Shown piece after piece: positions 1 to 11,363 of a stretch of DNA of 64,000 bases; position 1 is the stretch's first letter, and every line of letters begins with the position of its first letter. The notes below the pieces were generated by a model. That model was not told where the DNA came from, ran no database searches, and was given only the letters and a program-made list of their open reading frames with translations. The stretch is from Mangifera indica (taxonomy: Eukaryota > Streptophyta > Magnoliopsida > Sapindales > Anacardiaceae). The position numbers were made by a program, and so were the translations under genes. Location: assembly GCF_011075055.1 (NCBI RefSeq), contig NC_058138.1:22108928-22172927 (forward strand), written 5' to 3'.

Positions 1-1675
1 AATTAAAAGTCTATAAGTAGAACCTAAAATGAGAAAAGCCAGCAAGTAAGCTAGAGAGGCGGCATCTCATAAAATAATAATTATTTTTACATAATTCAAA
101 ATTTTTTCGACTTTCTTAATTTGTAACGCTAAATTCTCTCCATTGGAAATGGGTCTTGCTTTTTTGGCATATTTTATTTTCATCCCTTCATTCCAAATTG
201 GATTTGTTTACTGAGTCACTCAGTCAAACAGTCATACGTATAAATTCCAAGTAGTCTACATATTGGTATACCTTTTCAACGTTAATATATATACATACAC
301 CTTCCCCAAATGGCCAAATTCATTATTTCCATGATTAAACTTCAATTATAAAATTCACCAATCCACTTGTTGGTGCCTTTAATTTTGTATATTATCTTTT
401 ACAACCTCAGATTAATGGTGTTCTCTTCAAGGACAAAAACGGAACTAAAATTAAACGTAGGTTCTATCTGAACTGAGTTTGGGTTGATTTAAACTTATAT
501 TAAATTTATAATATCTAATTCAAATTCATTCAAACTAATATTATTTTGTATTTGACTCCTTGAACCGGTTTGAATTTGCATCTAAGTTTAGTTTGAACCA
601 ATTAAACTCAAATTGAAACTCTAATTCAATCGTGTGACTCAAGTTCAAAGGCTTATCAACAATTCTTTTCTAAGACTATTAGTTTTTTATGATTTTTTTT
701 CTCCTTTTTCTTCTTCAACGAACTTTTTATCTTCTCTAATATCACTGTTTTTTAGTTAAGTTAATTTGAACTTAAACTTGAGTTTGTCATTTCAAATTCA
801 GACCAAACTTAATTTGACTATTATTTAAAATTGACTTGATTCTAATTCATCCTTAAAAAAAATATATCAATTAAATATATTAATAATAATTAAAATAATA
901 TTATATATACAAATAAAATATACAAATAAAATATACAAATTTTTATATATACCTAATATAATAATATGTGATTAATTAATTTTAAAATAAAAAATAAATA
1001 ATTATATTTCTCAAATAAAAAATTATTACCTGAGATTATATATAAAATATCATGCATATAGTTTCATTCAACCAATTGTACGGCCATCAAGGAATCTGCT
1101 GACATTGTAATTAATATAATTGCGCACGTTTCAGGCTTGAAAAAAGTTGACGGATAAAAAGTAAATGGAAAAAAGTGGGGTGTATTTGTAAAAGGGGATA
1201 ATTTCGGGAAAAAGATAATAAAGGAGAAAGGATGAACGTAAAAGGAGTATGAAATTACCAATGGGTCCCTCTTCTTCTTGCTCTGTCCAGGCCGAGGTGG
1301 AAACCTTCCTAAACCAATAATTTCCAATTTCGCGGATTGATTTTCAAACAAACAGGTAGATATAGCTGAACAATATTATAAAAATAAATTTAAATTTTAA
1401 AATTTGTTCGATTTAATCAAGTCTCTGTCACGGTAAGGCTTCTTTTGGAAGTGCCTTGCAGGCTACGTATCTGTTGTATCTTCTTTCATCACCTCGCTGC
1501 TTTGGGCTTTTTTTCTTCTTCAAGCTCTTCTATTTAAGCCTTCCTATTCCACTTTGTTCTGCTTTCTTAACCGCTCTTCCTCTCTTCTGCTTTCTATAAT
1601 TTTCTGTTGTTATTGCCTTCTTCTGCAAATATATACATACACACAACCCTCTCTAAATTTCTGTGTATTGTTCAT
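1..1675. other. AT-rich upstream region of the NAC gene
   Basis: No protein gene is visible. The first 1 kb is low-complexity AT-rich sequence with runs of AT dinucleotides near 840-1000. A pyrimidine-rich stretch at about 1490-1620 precedes the NAC start codon and looks like a plant 5' leader. A TATA-like TATTTAAG lies at about 1531, roughly 145 bases before the ATG, so transcription probably begins near 1560. The promoter call is inference; no experimentally known box is recognised beyond the TATA-like motif. Confidence 0.5.
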
Positions 1676-3266
1676 ATGGAAGAAGCTACTGTTGTGAACA
1701 AAGGAGACGACTTGATCGAGTTGCCACCCGGGTTTCGTTTCCACCCCACCGATGAAGAGATAATTTCTCATTATCTCACTGAGAAAGTCATGAATAGCGG
1801 CTTTGCTGCATGTGCGATTGGTGAAGCCGATTTGAATAAGTGTGAACCGTGGGATTTGCCTAGTAAGGAGCTATAGCTATGGAGGTTTTCTAATTCTGTA
1901 TGTTTTGATTTTTATTCCTGTTTCTAATTTAAGTTTTGTATTTTGTGCAGAGAAAGCAAAGATGGGTGAGAAAGAATGGTACTTTTTCTGCCAAAGAGAC
2001 AGAAAATATCCAACTGGGATGAGAACAAATCGAGCTACTGAAGCTGGATATTGGAAGGCTACTGGTAAAGATAAAGAGATTTATAAGGGAAAAGGCTGCC
2101 TTGTTGGGATGAAGAAGACTCTTGTTTTCTACAAAGGAAGAGCTCCTAAAGGAGAGAAGACCAATTGGGTTATCCATGAATATAGATTAGAAGGCAAACT
2201 CTCCTATTACAATCTTCCCAAAACTGCTCAGGTACTGAATTTTTTGTTTTCATTCTTTTTCTTTATCCCCAATTAAAAGATTTACATGTACATGATGATG
2301 ATGACGATGATGTCTTTTTCAATTTTTATCCTTTTTACTAACTTTTTTGTGTTGGTTGAAAGTCATCTTTCATGGGGCCTCCTGGCAGTTCCTTATTTGC
2401 TTCGGCAAATTCTGCTTCTGTGAGCTGAATTTTGTAGAACATGGAGTAGTAACTAACATTACTGTGTTTTGCTTCCTTCAATATTTCAGGATGAATGGGT
2501 TGTGTGTAGGGTTTTTCACAAGAACACAGGGATCAAGAAGAGTCCTCCAATTTCAGGCCTTTTGAGGATCAACCCTTATGGTGATGATTTATTGGATTAT
2601 TCTTCACTTCCACCTCTCATGGATCCTGCTTACAACTCCAGCAAACCTGGTTCAAGCTTCACAGATAATGAAAATGAATCCAAAGCCATCAATACTGCTT
2701 CGACATCAAGATCTTCAGATGGAAATTACCTCTCATACCTTCACAGCAACAGCAACAACAACCAAGCCTTTCTTCATCCTGCAAATAGTACTAATTACCA
2801 AACACAAACCTCCAATTTTTACCCTCAAATACCAATCTCATCAAATCCTAATCTTTTCTCACACCAGTACATTCCAAATCCTGCAGTCTACTTGCACCAA
2901 GGACTAAGGAACCATTCTGGTGCAACAAGCTTGCCCGGTTCCGGTGTCACCGCCCCCGATCAGGTGATTTTACAGGCATTAGCAGCCGGCAATGAAAGGC
3001 CTAAAATGGAGAACAATCAGTGCAAAGTGGAGCAGTTTTCATCGAATCAATCCATGGTCAGCCGCTCACAAGACACTGGACCTAGCACAGACATGAACAA
3101 CACTGAGATATCATCAGTTGTATCAAAGCAAGACTTGGCAGGCAACAAATCTTATGAAGATCTTGAAGGTCCTTCAGTTGGTTGCTCCTTAGCTGATCTA
3201 GATGGCTTCTGTTGGGAGGATTACTATACTGATCATGAACGATTTCAATCCACCGATTATCATTAA
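1676..3266 (+). CDS. NAC domain transcription factor (ANAC046/087/100-like), three exons
   Basis: Predicted plant-specific nuclear transcription factor. Exons are 1676-1862, 1951-2231 and 2490-3266, all with GT-AG borders, giving 414 residues. The NAC DNA-binding domain fills residues about 16-165. Visible subdomains are [13 protein letters not shown] (A), [19 protein letters not shown] (B/C), [20 protein letters not shown] (C), [19 protein letters not shown] (D) and [12 protein letters not shown] (E). The classic NAC intron positions are kept. The C-terminal half is Ser/Asn/Gln-rich, has a [13 protein letters not shown] motif, and ends in an acidic aromatic stretch ([11 protein letters not shown]), as expected of an activation region. 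The LLD-SSLPPL motif is known from the ANAC046/ANAC087 group, tied to senescence and programmed cell death. No convincing miR164 target site was found by eye, which also favours that group over ORE1/NAC100. The start at 1676 was chosen because an upstream in-frame ATG would add a non-NAC leader. Confidence 0.93.
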
Positions 3267-4027
3267 ATTAATTAATCATCAGCTTGTTTGTTTCGTAATT
3301 AATTTCTTAGGATCAGTCTATGTGATTTGGATTCTGAATTACTTGTATAGTGATTAAACTGCAGCGAAAGATTCCCTGGAAATATTAATCTATTCTTTCT
3401 GTATGTTAGTGCATTTATTCTTCTTGTTTCTTCTCTTTCTTTCATGAAATTTTGAAGAGGCAACAGCAATGTTTACATCATTTACAGTCACTTCGTTCAA
3501 GATTTTTTCAAAAAGCTTGAAGAAGAATGAATTTATTAATCAGAAAGAATTAGTTGAATGAGCAAGCTTAATTAGTTAATAATTAACTTGTTAATTGAGA
3601 TTAAAAGGATGATGAAATCACGTGCATCATGCCCTGAATCCATGGAGCAGATGCCACTCTTGAGAGTTGAAAGTAGATTAAAATAATCAAAGTGAAAACA
3701 ACATAACAGGAACTTATCAGCTTCATCATCATCGATCGTTTTCTGTAAATAAACGCGGTTTCAGATTATTAAATTTAGAAGTATTATTCTCTGTATAGAA
3801 CTGTACCCATGTTCTTATCCGATACCATAATCATTATTCTGATGAGATTGGAAATAAAGAGTTGGTAGGTCCATTGCTTTCAATTTGATGCTCCTTTAAT
3901 GGAGTCATCAACGTCTGTATATAACAGAAATCAATCAGAAAAAAATTTTATACGTGTTAAATGAAGACATAAATGAATAAATGGGAATCGGTTATTGGAA
4001 GAGAAGAAAGGTTCATCATGTGTATAC

Positions 4028-4046
4028 GATGGATGGATGGATGGAT
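4028..4046. repeat. (GGAT)n tetranucleotide microsatellite
   Basis: Four to five tandem GGAT units are read directly. A second tract of the same motif lies about 1.6 kb downstream. Confidence 0.85.
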
Positions 4047-5624
4047 TTAATTTTCCTTTCTATTCAAAGCAAAGTTTTCTCTTATCTTCATACTTGCAGG
4101 AAAGTTAACCGCCCTTTATGGCTACCTTGTTCCATATTCTATTGCAGAAAGGAATAAATAATCGAAAACCAATAATAAAAACAGTACCAAGAATATTCTC
4201 CTCTTCATTATTTTATTTCAATCAAGAAAATACTGATTTGTTGCATGAAAACATGGCAACACAAACCAATCACATCCCTCCACGGATTTGTTGTCCCGCA
4301 CGAAAACCAGTTTCGCAGCTTCCTCCCGCTGTTTTCCACCACCACCGTCCACCGCCGTTAGTATTGTTAGTTCAAATAACCCACATGAAAAACAATGAAA
4401 ATTTCTTGAAAATAAGTAAGAAAATATAAAGTTTTACCATGAATATATATCTTCACGACGAAGAATTGATTGAACAGTGATATATACATATTCTTTTCTG
4501 GTTTCTTACAAAAACAGGAAAAACGTTCCTTGTCTTTTTATCAAACTATAATGACATAATCATGGATAAATATGGTAGTTGACTGAGAAAATGAATTAAA
4601 TTGCACAGAAAATGCGACGAGCGGATTCAGCTGTACGAATTACTAAATAATAACATGAAAAAAAATCGTCGCAAATGTGGATTAGTGAATAGATAAATTA
4701 CCTATCCTTTTTAATTACATATTAATTATCAATAACTAGGTTGGACAAGCTAACAGACTTTTAGGTCATCGATCATCATGTTCATTTTGTTATATAATCA
4801 AGGACAAACAATAAAATTTTAATTATGATATAACAATTATTAATATTAAGTACCTATTAATTCTTATTAACATTCCTAATTTTATTTATACACAAATATA
4901 ATTTTGTGATGGTAACACACTGACACGGTGACACCCCATCTTCCTTTCAATTATTAGGGTTGATACCCAATTTAAAAAACTTAATTTTATCCTTATTACA
5001 ACACTAGGGGTGGACTTGATCCAATATTTGGCTCGAACTATTTTAATTAATAGTTTGGATCAAGATTATCTAATTTATTTATCTAATGATATTATTTATT
5101 ACGTTAATGATATTATTAAATTCTTTAATGACTATCTTCATCTTGCCAATACCTTTTAGTGACTATATGCATCAGCTAGAAAGAATTCGAACTAAGAATT
5201 ATGGATTTGATTCAAACTTGAGTTAGCTTTAAATTTAGTTTAAATCGAATTGAATCCAACTCTTATTACACATATATACGATACAATATAATATATGATT
5301 TCACTAATATAAAAGTCAATGTATTGACCTCTCTGAATCAAACTTCTACCTAATCACTTACCATCTTCTTGACAAATTAATGGATATATATACACACACA
5401 CAGAAACAAACGCAAGTTCATCAGATAACACCGACAGGAAGCATAAACTTGTAGTGGTTTGTTTCAACAATGTATATAAGTCATGGTTGAAAAATATTAC
5501 CGATTATTCAGAAGAAGGTGAACGGGAAACTTCTTAGAAGTTTACAAGATCCGAGCTGTTTCTGTTTTTAACTTTTTTCAAATACTGTGACCACATGAAG
5601 TGAATCATTTAATTTTGTGAAGGT

Positions 5625-5647
5625 GATGGATGGATGGATGGATGGAT
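5625..5647. repeat. (GGAT)n tetranucleotide microsatellite
   Basis: Five to six tandem GGAT units are read directly, the same motif as at 4028. Confidence 0.85.
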
Positions 5648-7919
5648 TCGTCGTGACTTTTCCGACTGCCTACTTGATATTAATTTCCATGGTTTTCTTT
5701 TTCTAAAGTGCTGGTATAGAATGAATCCAAGTAAAGTTAATGCATGCCCCATGTGATTTCTTAAAAAGGGATTCGGGACCAGAGAGTTTACATTGTTTCT
5801 GCTAAATTGGAATCATGCTATAATACATATAATATAATTCCATCTCATGCAAAACGTTCATTGCCGCTGAATCACATGTTATGCGATCGAATTAAGCACT
5901 CCAAAGTCAAATCTCGAAACACAACTTTAATTGGTGTCGCAATTATGATCACAACTTGCAAGCTGGTATCCCAATTTGCGAGCTCATATGAACTAAACAA
6001 ATTAAATTAATTTGAATTTGTCTCGTTTATAATAATGAATTTAATCTTTGAATCATTATAATATATCAATGAAAAAGAAGAAAAGATTATAAATATGTCA
6101 AAATTATCCCCATTTTTAGAATGATATATATTTATTTATATGTAAAAATTGAAACTCCATTAAAAAAAAAAAAAACACAGTAGAAAGAAAGAATATAATC
6201 TGGTTCAGCATGCCTCAACCCAAAAAAAAAAAAGAAAAAGCCGTGTAAATCGAATAAAAATAATTTTATAACTTTTTTATTTTTTATTGTGTGAATGATA
6301 TTTGATGATAATTGATAAAATAAAATTTAAAAAAAAAAAAGAAGAATGGAGACATGAGTGGCCTGATATGTTCCCGATATCAAAGTCGATCAAAACCGCA
6401 CTCAGACAGTAGCGTAGTCCGGAATGTACTGGATCATCCCTGAAAGCAGCGGTTATGTCCGTTAGCTCGAATTACGAAGCTTCATAAAAAAATCTTGTCC
6501 CTCACATCAAGATAGAATACAAGGCAAACGACCAGTCGTAATCAAATCACGTAGTGTGGTCGTCATCTTATTCCATATCCGCTTGATGAACGCCACGTGC
6601 CTGGAAGGGATGGTGACTTGAGATTGAGATGGCCATTAAGCACTCACTCCTAATTCGGAATTTTGCTTTTTCACTTACAATTCCTTAAAGTTTTCTAAAT
6701 AAACCTTCACCATATACAAACTTTTAATAATTATTTATTTATTCACCAAGTTTGTATTTAATTAGATAATGTAATTATTAAATTTATTTTTAATTTAAAT
6801 TTAATAATTAAGTGAAGTAAAATTACTATATTATCCTATAAAGAAAATTGTGGGCACCAATTTCATCATCTATTAAACTGATGATATGATGAAAAAGTAG
6901 ACATTTATTTTGATGATGCCTGAAAAAAATGAATTGGATGTTATATGATTGGTTGGTAATAAATTGAGATGTCAATCTCTATTGATGCAATCTGAACTAC
7001 AACTACTAAGCACATGAATCAAACACTTTTTGTCAAACAGGCCAGGGCCCCTTTTCAACATCAACTAACTATTCTGAGACGTGTGGGGCTGACGCGGATT
7101 ATCCCGATGCCTTTGAAAAATTATCCTTAATTTTTGTTCTGCAGTCACCAATTGTAGAAGAGTTGAAAAAAAAAAACAAGTGTTTAGACGTGGGACGGCC
7201 GGTGATTAGAGACACCAATTATTGGTAGGATGATTTACAAGGAGAGCGAAAGCTTTATTTTCTCGAAAAAATGAGATCAGTCTTGACACTATCAGCCTTA
7301 TTTATTATTCTTTTAATATTATAATTTTTTATTTTTATTTCATATCTTCTAATTTAATTAAATTAAATGTAAGGGGATAAAAGAGAAATTACAACCAATT
7401 GGCGACTCCTCATACTCAACATTATGGATGTCGTGTGTGGTAATACGTATGACCTACTTCTCCACTTTCGATCAAACATTGCAGGAGCAACGTTGCGAAC
7501 GAGTCAACTGATCTAGAGGTAGGTGTTTTCTAGATTTAGAAACTGATTTCTTAATTTTAAGTGAAATTATTGAGATCCATAGTTTCAATAATCGAAATCT
7601 AAGCTTTTAATTGGTGTTGGTGGCAATATGGATAGTAGAAGGGGCGATGATGACACATTGTAAATATAACTGAATATAATGATATTTTCGTAAAATAACA
7701 CAATAAACTTTAAAGTTAGTTATTATTTTAATTGAAGGCAAAAATATTATTATTATTCTAAAAAATTAATGAAACTAGGTAATTATTTTGTATTACAAAA
7801 TCGCTTATTTTCTATATTTTTTTATTAATAATATATAACTGGTTGCTCTTGTAATTTTATTTTCTTAAAAAAAAAAAATGTAAAACCAAGCAGAAGTTGA
7901 GAGACATTTTTCAATTATT

Positions 7920-8219
7920 TCGATTGGGCTTTTGATTCGGCCCATGGACACCTTCACTGGACTTGAAATCCAAATCCAACATTGGTTACGAAGTTTTTGT
8001 TGTGACAATGGGTTTTTAAGATTAGATTCGAATCGAATTTAAATAGAATAAATCCAGTTCTAGATAAAGAAATTTCAGGACGAATTCCACTTGAATTAAA
8101 TGCTGTTAGGTCAGATTTGGGCTTCCTCAGACAGATAAAAGTTCGCATCAGAGGCCCAACCCATAGCCCATCCGGGTTGATCGGTCTTCTTCTTTCATAT
8201 TCCCGGTATTTTGCATTTG
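7920..8219 (+). promoter_or_regulatory. Promoter-like region with GGCCCA (site II) motifs before the U11/U12-65K remnant
   Basis: GGCCCA/TGGGCY-type motifs occur near 7938, 8152 and 8165. Such site II motifs are common in promoters of plant housekeeping genes and are bound by TCP factors. The position just upstream of the 65K first exon suggests the ancestral promoter is still present. The function is inference. Confidence 0.4.
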
Positions 8220-8407
8220 ATGGTGTCAATGGCTGCTGTGCCTTCTGGGTTTCAAAATGCGCAAGAAATGAATTCGGGACCTCTGGGAACAGAAGAATTG
8301 GTGACCCTTTCGGTTAAGCACCTTCCTGAAGCATTTACTCATGACACTCTTACTCGACTCTTCTCTCACTATGGTTCTTCCTCTGTTTGTCCTTGCTCAA
8401 CTGGAAG
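8220..8407 (+). pseudogene. SNRNP65: U11/U12-65K (RNPC3-like) first exon, truncated gene
   Basis: An open first exon encodes 62 complete codons and ends at a GT donor (AAG|GTATTC at 8407/8408). The translation contains VTLSVKHLPEAFTHDTLTRL followed by FSHYGSSSV, matching from memory the N-terminal RRM of the plant U11/U12-65K protein, which bridges U11 and U12 snRNAs in the minor spliceosome. The next expected exon, encoding the RNP1 (FVDF-type) half of the RRM, is not seen before the PPR gene at 9858 or in the gap after it. In Arabidopsis the 65K gene (At1g09230) neighbours a PPR gene (At1g09220), so this looks like the ancestral locus with its 3' part lost, not a random insertion. Start could be 8220 or the next ATG at 8229. 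A distant 3' part outside my recognition cannot be excluded. Confidence 0.6.
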
Positions 8408-9857
8408 GTATTCATCCACATTTTTCTCGTTTTACTGTTTTCTTATGGATGATAATACTCTTATGTCATCGAACTAGTTTAAGTGGTTTTTTTATAGATA
8501 CTGATTCTCACTGTTGCATTATGTAATTTGCTATTATGTTGACACTAGTTTACTGCTTCAGGGTTAAGTTACAGGGTTAAATTGTCAAACATATACTCGA
8601 CTCCTAAGAATTTTGGGATTTTGTGCGCACATTTCTGACAAAACAGCTCCTTAGTCATTGATTCGATCAAACCGGACTGAATATATGTCAAATTTTAGAT
8701 TAAATGTTTTCTTAATGACTGGCACTTCTTCATTGACTCAATTGCGGTGTGAACAAATCTCACTTAATCTCGGAGAATTGATGCAACTTGTGATTTGTGT
8801 CAATATAATTAACTCAGTTGCATCAGCCTCGCACTAATGCAAACAGAAGCTGGAAAATCAACTCTCTTTCTGCTCTGTGTTTGTAATTGCATTGTCTAAA
8901 CCTGGCAAATATTTTTACACGGGCAGATGCATGGGATGGGATGCAGATTCGTATGCCACTGCTGTAAACAAGACAATCCTACTGCTGCAGAAGTGTTAAG
9001 GATGCTGTTGCTTTGTCCGCAACTATCCATTTTCTCCATAATTGTGGGTATGAACATGTTCATTGGTCAATGAAAGGAATGATGCAGAGTTTATTACACT
9101 TCCCCTGCTTAAGCCAAGTCTGACCTCTTGTTAGAAGCATTTCTTTGTTGATGTTCTTATTACCAGTATTGCTACAACAGTTTCATCTCCCAAATCACTG
9201 CAGCAGCTAGCAGGAGACTCGGACTTTCTACTGCATTGCATCATTCACAAATCACAAGGGTATTGGAAAAATCCTCTTGAATTTTTTTTATCCATTGTAA
9301 GAAACTTCCATGTTAGTGTAAATAGAAAGAACTACATGTCAGAATCATATATTGAAGCCCAGTTAGTTAATTTCAGTTATATCTTCCTATTTCTGGGGTA
9401 CATGAAGAAATTCTGCGTGCAAGCAACCATCAATCCTACTGATAAAAAGACCTATACGAATATTTGTTTGAATCTTAAAGTACTAAAATATGAGTGGATA
9501 AGTTGGGTTGAGCTTGAATCTACATTCGGCTTTAATGAATTGAATTTAAGGTAAGGTTTCAATTCAAAAGTTTGGTTCAAATTTAGTTTGTCTATCTTTT
9601 CAGTGATACTATTTACTATGTTGACAATATTATCTTAAATTACATTAAGGATTCGAGCCAAGTTTAAAATACTTCTTGATTAGACTTAGCTTAAATTGGC
9701 CCTACTAACTAAAATATATAGAAACTTGTTTGTTCAAATTTCGTCATAACTTTAAGATTTTCTAGTGACATTGAACAATCACGGTATAAATTGAATGGTG
9801 TACTGCCACCATGAAACCAATTTAGACACTGCGAATTTCAAAACGACTTAGTAAACC
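8408..9857. other. Non-coding stretch between the 65K remnant and the PPR gene
   Basis: The first part reads like intron sequence after the donor at 8408. No further RRM exon is visible. Positions about 9480-9720 are rich in TTGAATT/TTCAAAT-type words that resemble decayed MITE arms. The last 60 bases form the PPR leader. Confidence 0.45.
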
Positions 9858-11363
9858 ATGTTGAGGTTTAGAAGACCTCCACTTCTTTACTTAACAAACT
9901 CAGTAAACAGAACAAAATCAGAACACTTCGCTTCTGTTTCATCACAAGCCCATCTCAATCTCACACAACACCAGCAAGATAAACAAAAACAACTTTTCAC
10001 TCTCTTACAAGACCACACAACAAACCTCGTTACCATCAAACAAGTTCACTCTCATTTACTCACCACCAACTCTCTATTACAGGACTCTACCCTCCTCTTC
10101 AACACTCTTCTTCGTTGCTACTCCCTCTCTGAGGCTCCTCGACAAACTTTCTTGCTATACAAGCAACTTCAACAAATGTATATACATTCTAACCATTCAT
10201 GCCCACCCTTATTTGATAGCTTCACTTACTTTTCCCTTATCAAAACTTGTCTTATTTTAAGCTTTCCGAATATGGGTATGCAGCTTCATGCTGTTATAAT
10301 TAGAGTGGGTTATGAATCTCATGTGTATGTGAACACTGCTTTGGTTAACATGTATGTTTCGTTAGGTTTTTTGGTGGCTGGTACTAAACTGTTCGATGAA
10401 ATGCCTGAAAGGAATTTAGTTACTTGGAATGTAATGATCACTGGTTTAATAAAATGGGGTGAGTTGGAGCTTGCACGTTCGCTCTTTGAAGAGATGCCTT
10501 GTAGGAGTGTTGTGTCATGGACCGGGATAATAGATGGGTACACTAGAATGAATCGGTATGGTGAGGCTCTAGCTTTGTTTCGAAGGATGGTTGTGTGTGA
10601 ATTTATTGAACCTAGTGAGATAACTATTCTGGCTATTTTACCGGCTGTTTGGAAAAATGGGGATATTAAGAGCTGTCAATTGGTTCATGGGTATGGAGTG
10701 AAAAGAGGGGTTTTTTCATTTGATATACGTGTTGCAAATTGTTTGATAGATACTTATGCTAAATGTGGATGCATTGCAAGTGCATCAAGATTCTTTGAGG
10801 AGATAGCTGCCGAGAGGAAAAATCTGGTTTCCTGGACATCTATAATATCTGGATTTGCAATGCATGGGATGGGCAAAGAAGCGGTGAAAGAATTTGAAAG
10901 GATGGAGAAAGTTGGTTTGAAGCCTAATAGAGTGACGTTCTTGAGTGTTTTGAGTGCTTGTAGTCATGGAGGATTAGTTGAGGAGGGGCTCAGGTTTTTT
11001 GATAAGATGGTTAAGGAGTGTCAAGTTGCACCAAACATTAAGCATTATGGGTGCTTAGTAGACATGTTGGGAAGAGCGGGGAGGTTAGAGGAAGCAGAGA
11101 AGATTGCTTTGGAGATACCTAGTGAGATGGCTAATGTGATAATTTGGAGGACTCTTTTAGGTTCTTGTAGCTTCCATGGTAATGCTGAGATGGGTGAGAG
11201 AGTGACAAGGAAGATATTGGAGATGGAGAGAGGATATGGAGGGGATTATGTGCTTATGTATAATATTCTTGCTGGGGTTGGAAGATTTGGGGATGCGGAG
11301 AGGTTGAGAAGTGTGATGGATGTGAGGAATGCCTTCAAACTTCCTGGGCATAGCATGATATAG
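9858..11363 (+). CDS. Pentatricopeptide repeat protein, PLS class, E subgroup, probably mitochondrial
   Basis: Intronless 501-codon frame, typical of plant PPR genes. The N-terminus is Arg/Ser-rich with almost no acidic residues (MLRFRRPPLLYL), as in a mitochondrial presequence. From about residue 55 on, the protein is a chain of 31-36 residue repeats with the usual PPR words: ALVNMYVSLGFLVAGTKLFD, NLVTWNVMITGLIKWGELEL, SVVSWTGIIDGYTRMNRYGE, LIDTYAKCGC, VSWTSIISGFAMHGMGKEAV, NRVTFLSVLSACSHGGLVEE, YGCLVDMLGRAGRLEEAE. It ends in an E-type motif (RNAFKLPGHSMI) with no DYW deaminase domain. PLS proteins bind organellar RNA one base per repeat and usually direct C-to-U editing or splicing. The neighbouring 65K exon suggests orthology to Arabidopsis At1g09220. 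The RNA target is unknown. Confidence 0.92.
   Translation: MLRFRRPPLLYLTNSVNRTKSEHFASVSSQAHLNLTQHQQDKQKQLFTLLQDHTTNLVTIKQVHSHLLTTNSLLQDSTLLFNTLLRCYSLSEAPRQTFLLYKQLQQMYIHSNHSCPPLFDSFTYFSLIKTCLILSFPNMGMQLHAVIIRVGYESHVYVNTALVNMYVSLGFLVAGTKLFDEMPERNLVTWNVMITGLIKWGELELARSLFEEMPCRSVVSWTGIIDGYTRMNRYGEALALFRRMVVCEFIEPSEITILAILPAVWKNGDIKSCQLVHGYGVKRGVFSFDIRVANCLIDTYAKCGCIASASRFFEEIAAERKNLVSWTSIISGFAMHGMGKEAVKEFERMEKVGLKPNRVTFLSVLSACSHGGLVEEGLRFFDKMVKECQVAPNIKHYGCLVDMLGRAGRLEEAEKIALEIPSEMANVIIWRTLLGSCSFHGNAEMGERVTRKILEMERGYGGDYVLMYNILAGVGRFGDAERLRSVMDVRNAFKLPGHSMI

Larger units (their letters stand above)
3267..7919. other. Long intergenic region with no recognisable gene
   Basis: The 3' flank of the NAC gene is followed by over 4 kb of AT-rich sequence. 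The few open frames (4118-4429, 5807-6010) lack recognisable domains and have atypical composition. About 6340-6640 is less AT-rich and contains a G-box-like CCACGTGC near 6590, but no coding frame. Positions about 5005-5260 begin TAGGGGTGGACTTGATCC and end with an approximate inverted copy, so they may be an old hAT-type MITE. Short GGAT repeats are listed separately. Confidence 0.5.

Noticed and set aside
1064..1351. 95-codon minus frame upstream of the NAC gene
   Set aside because: Low-complexity Phe/Pro/Ser composition, no domain, no supporting signals.
2490..3266. miR164 target site in the NAC gene
   Set aside because: I looked for a GCACGTG..CTGNTTCTCCA-like word in exon 3 and saw no acceptable match.
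4118..4429. 103-codon plus frame in the NAC downstream region
   Set aside because: No recognised domain, in AT-rich intergenic sequence, and no conserved neighbour. Chance frame most likely.
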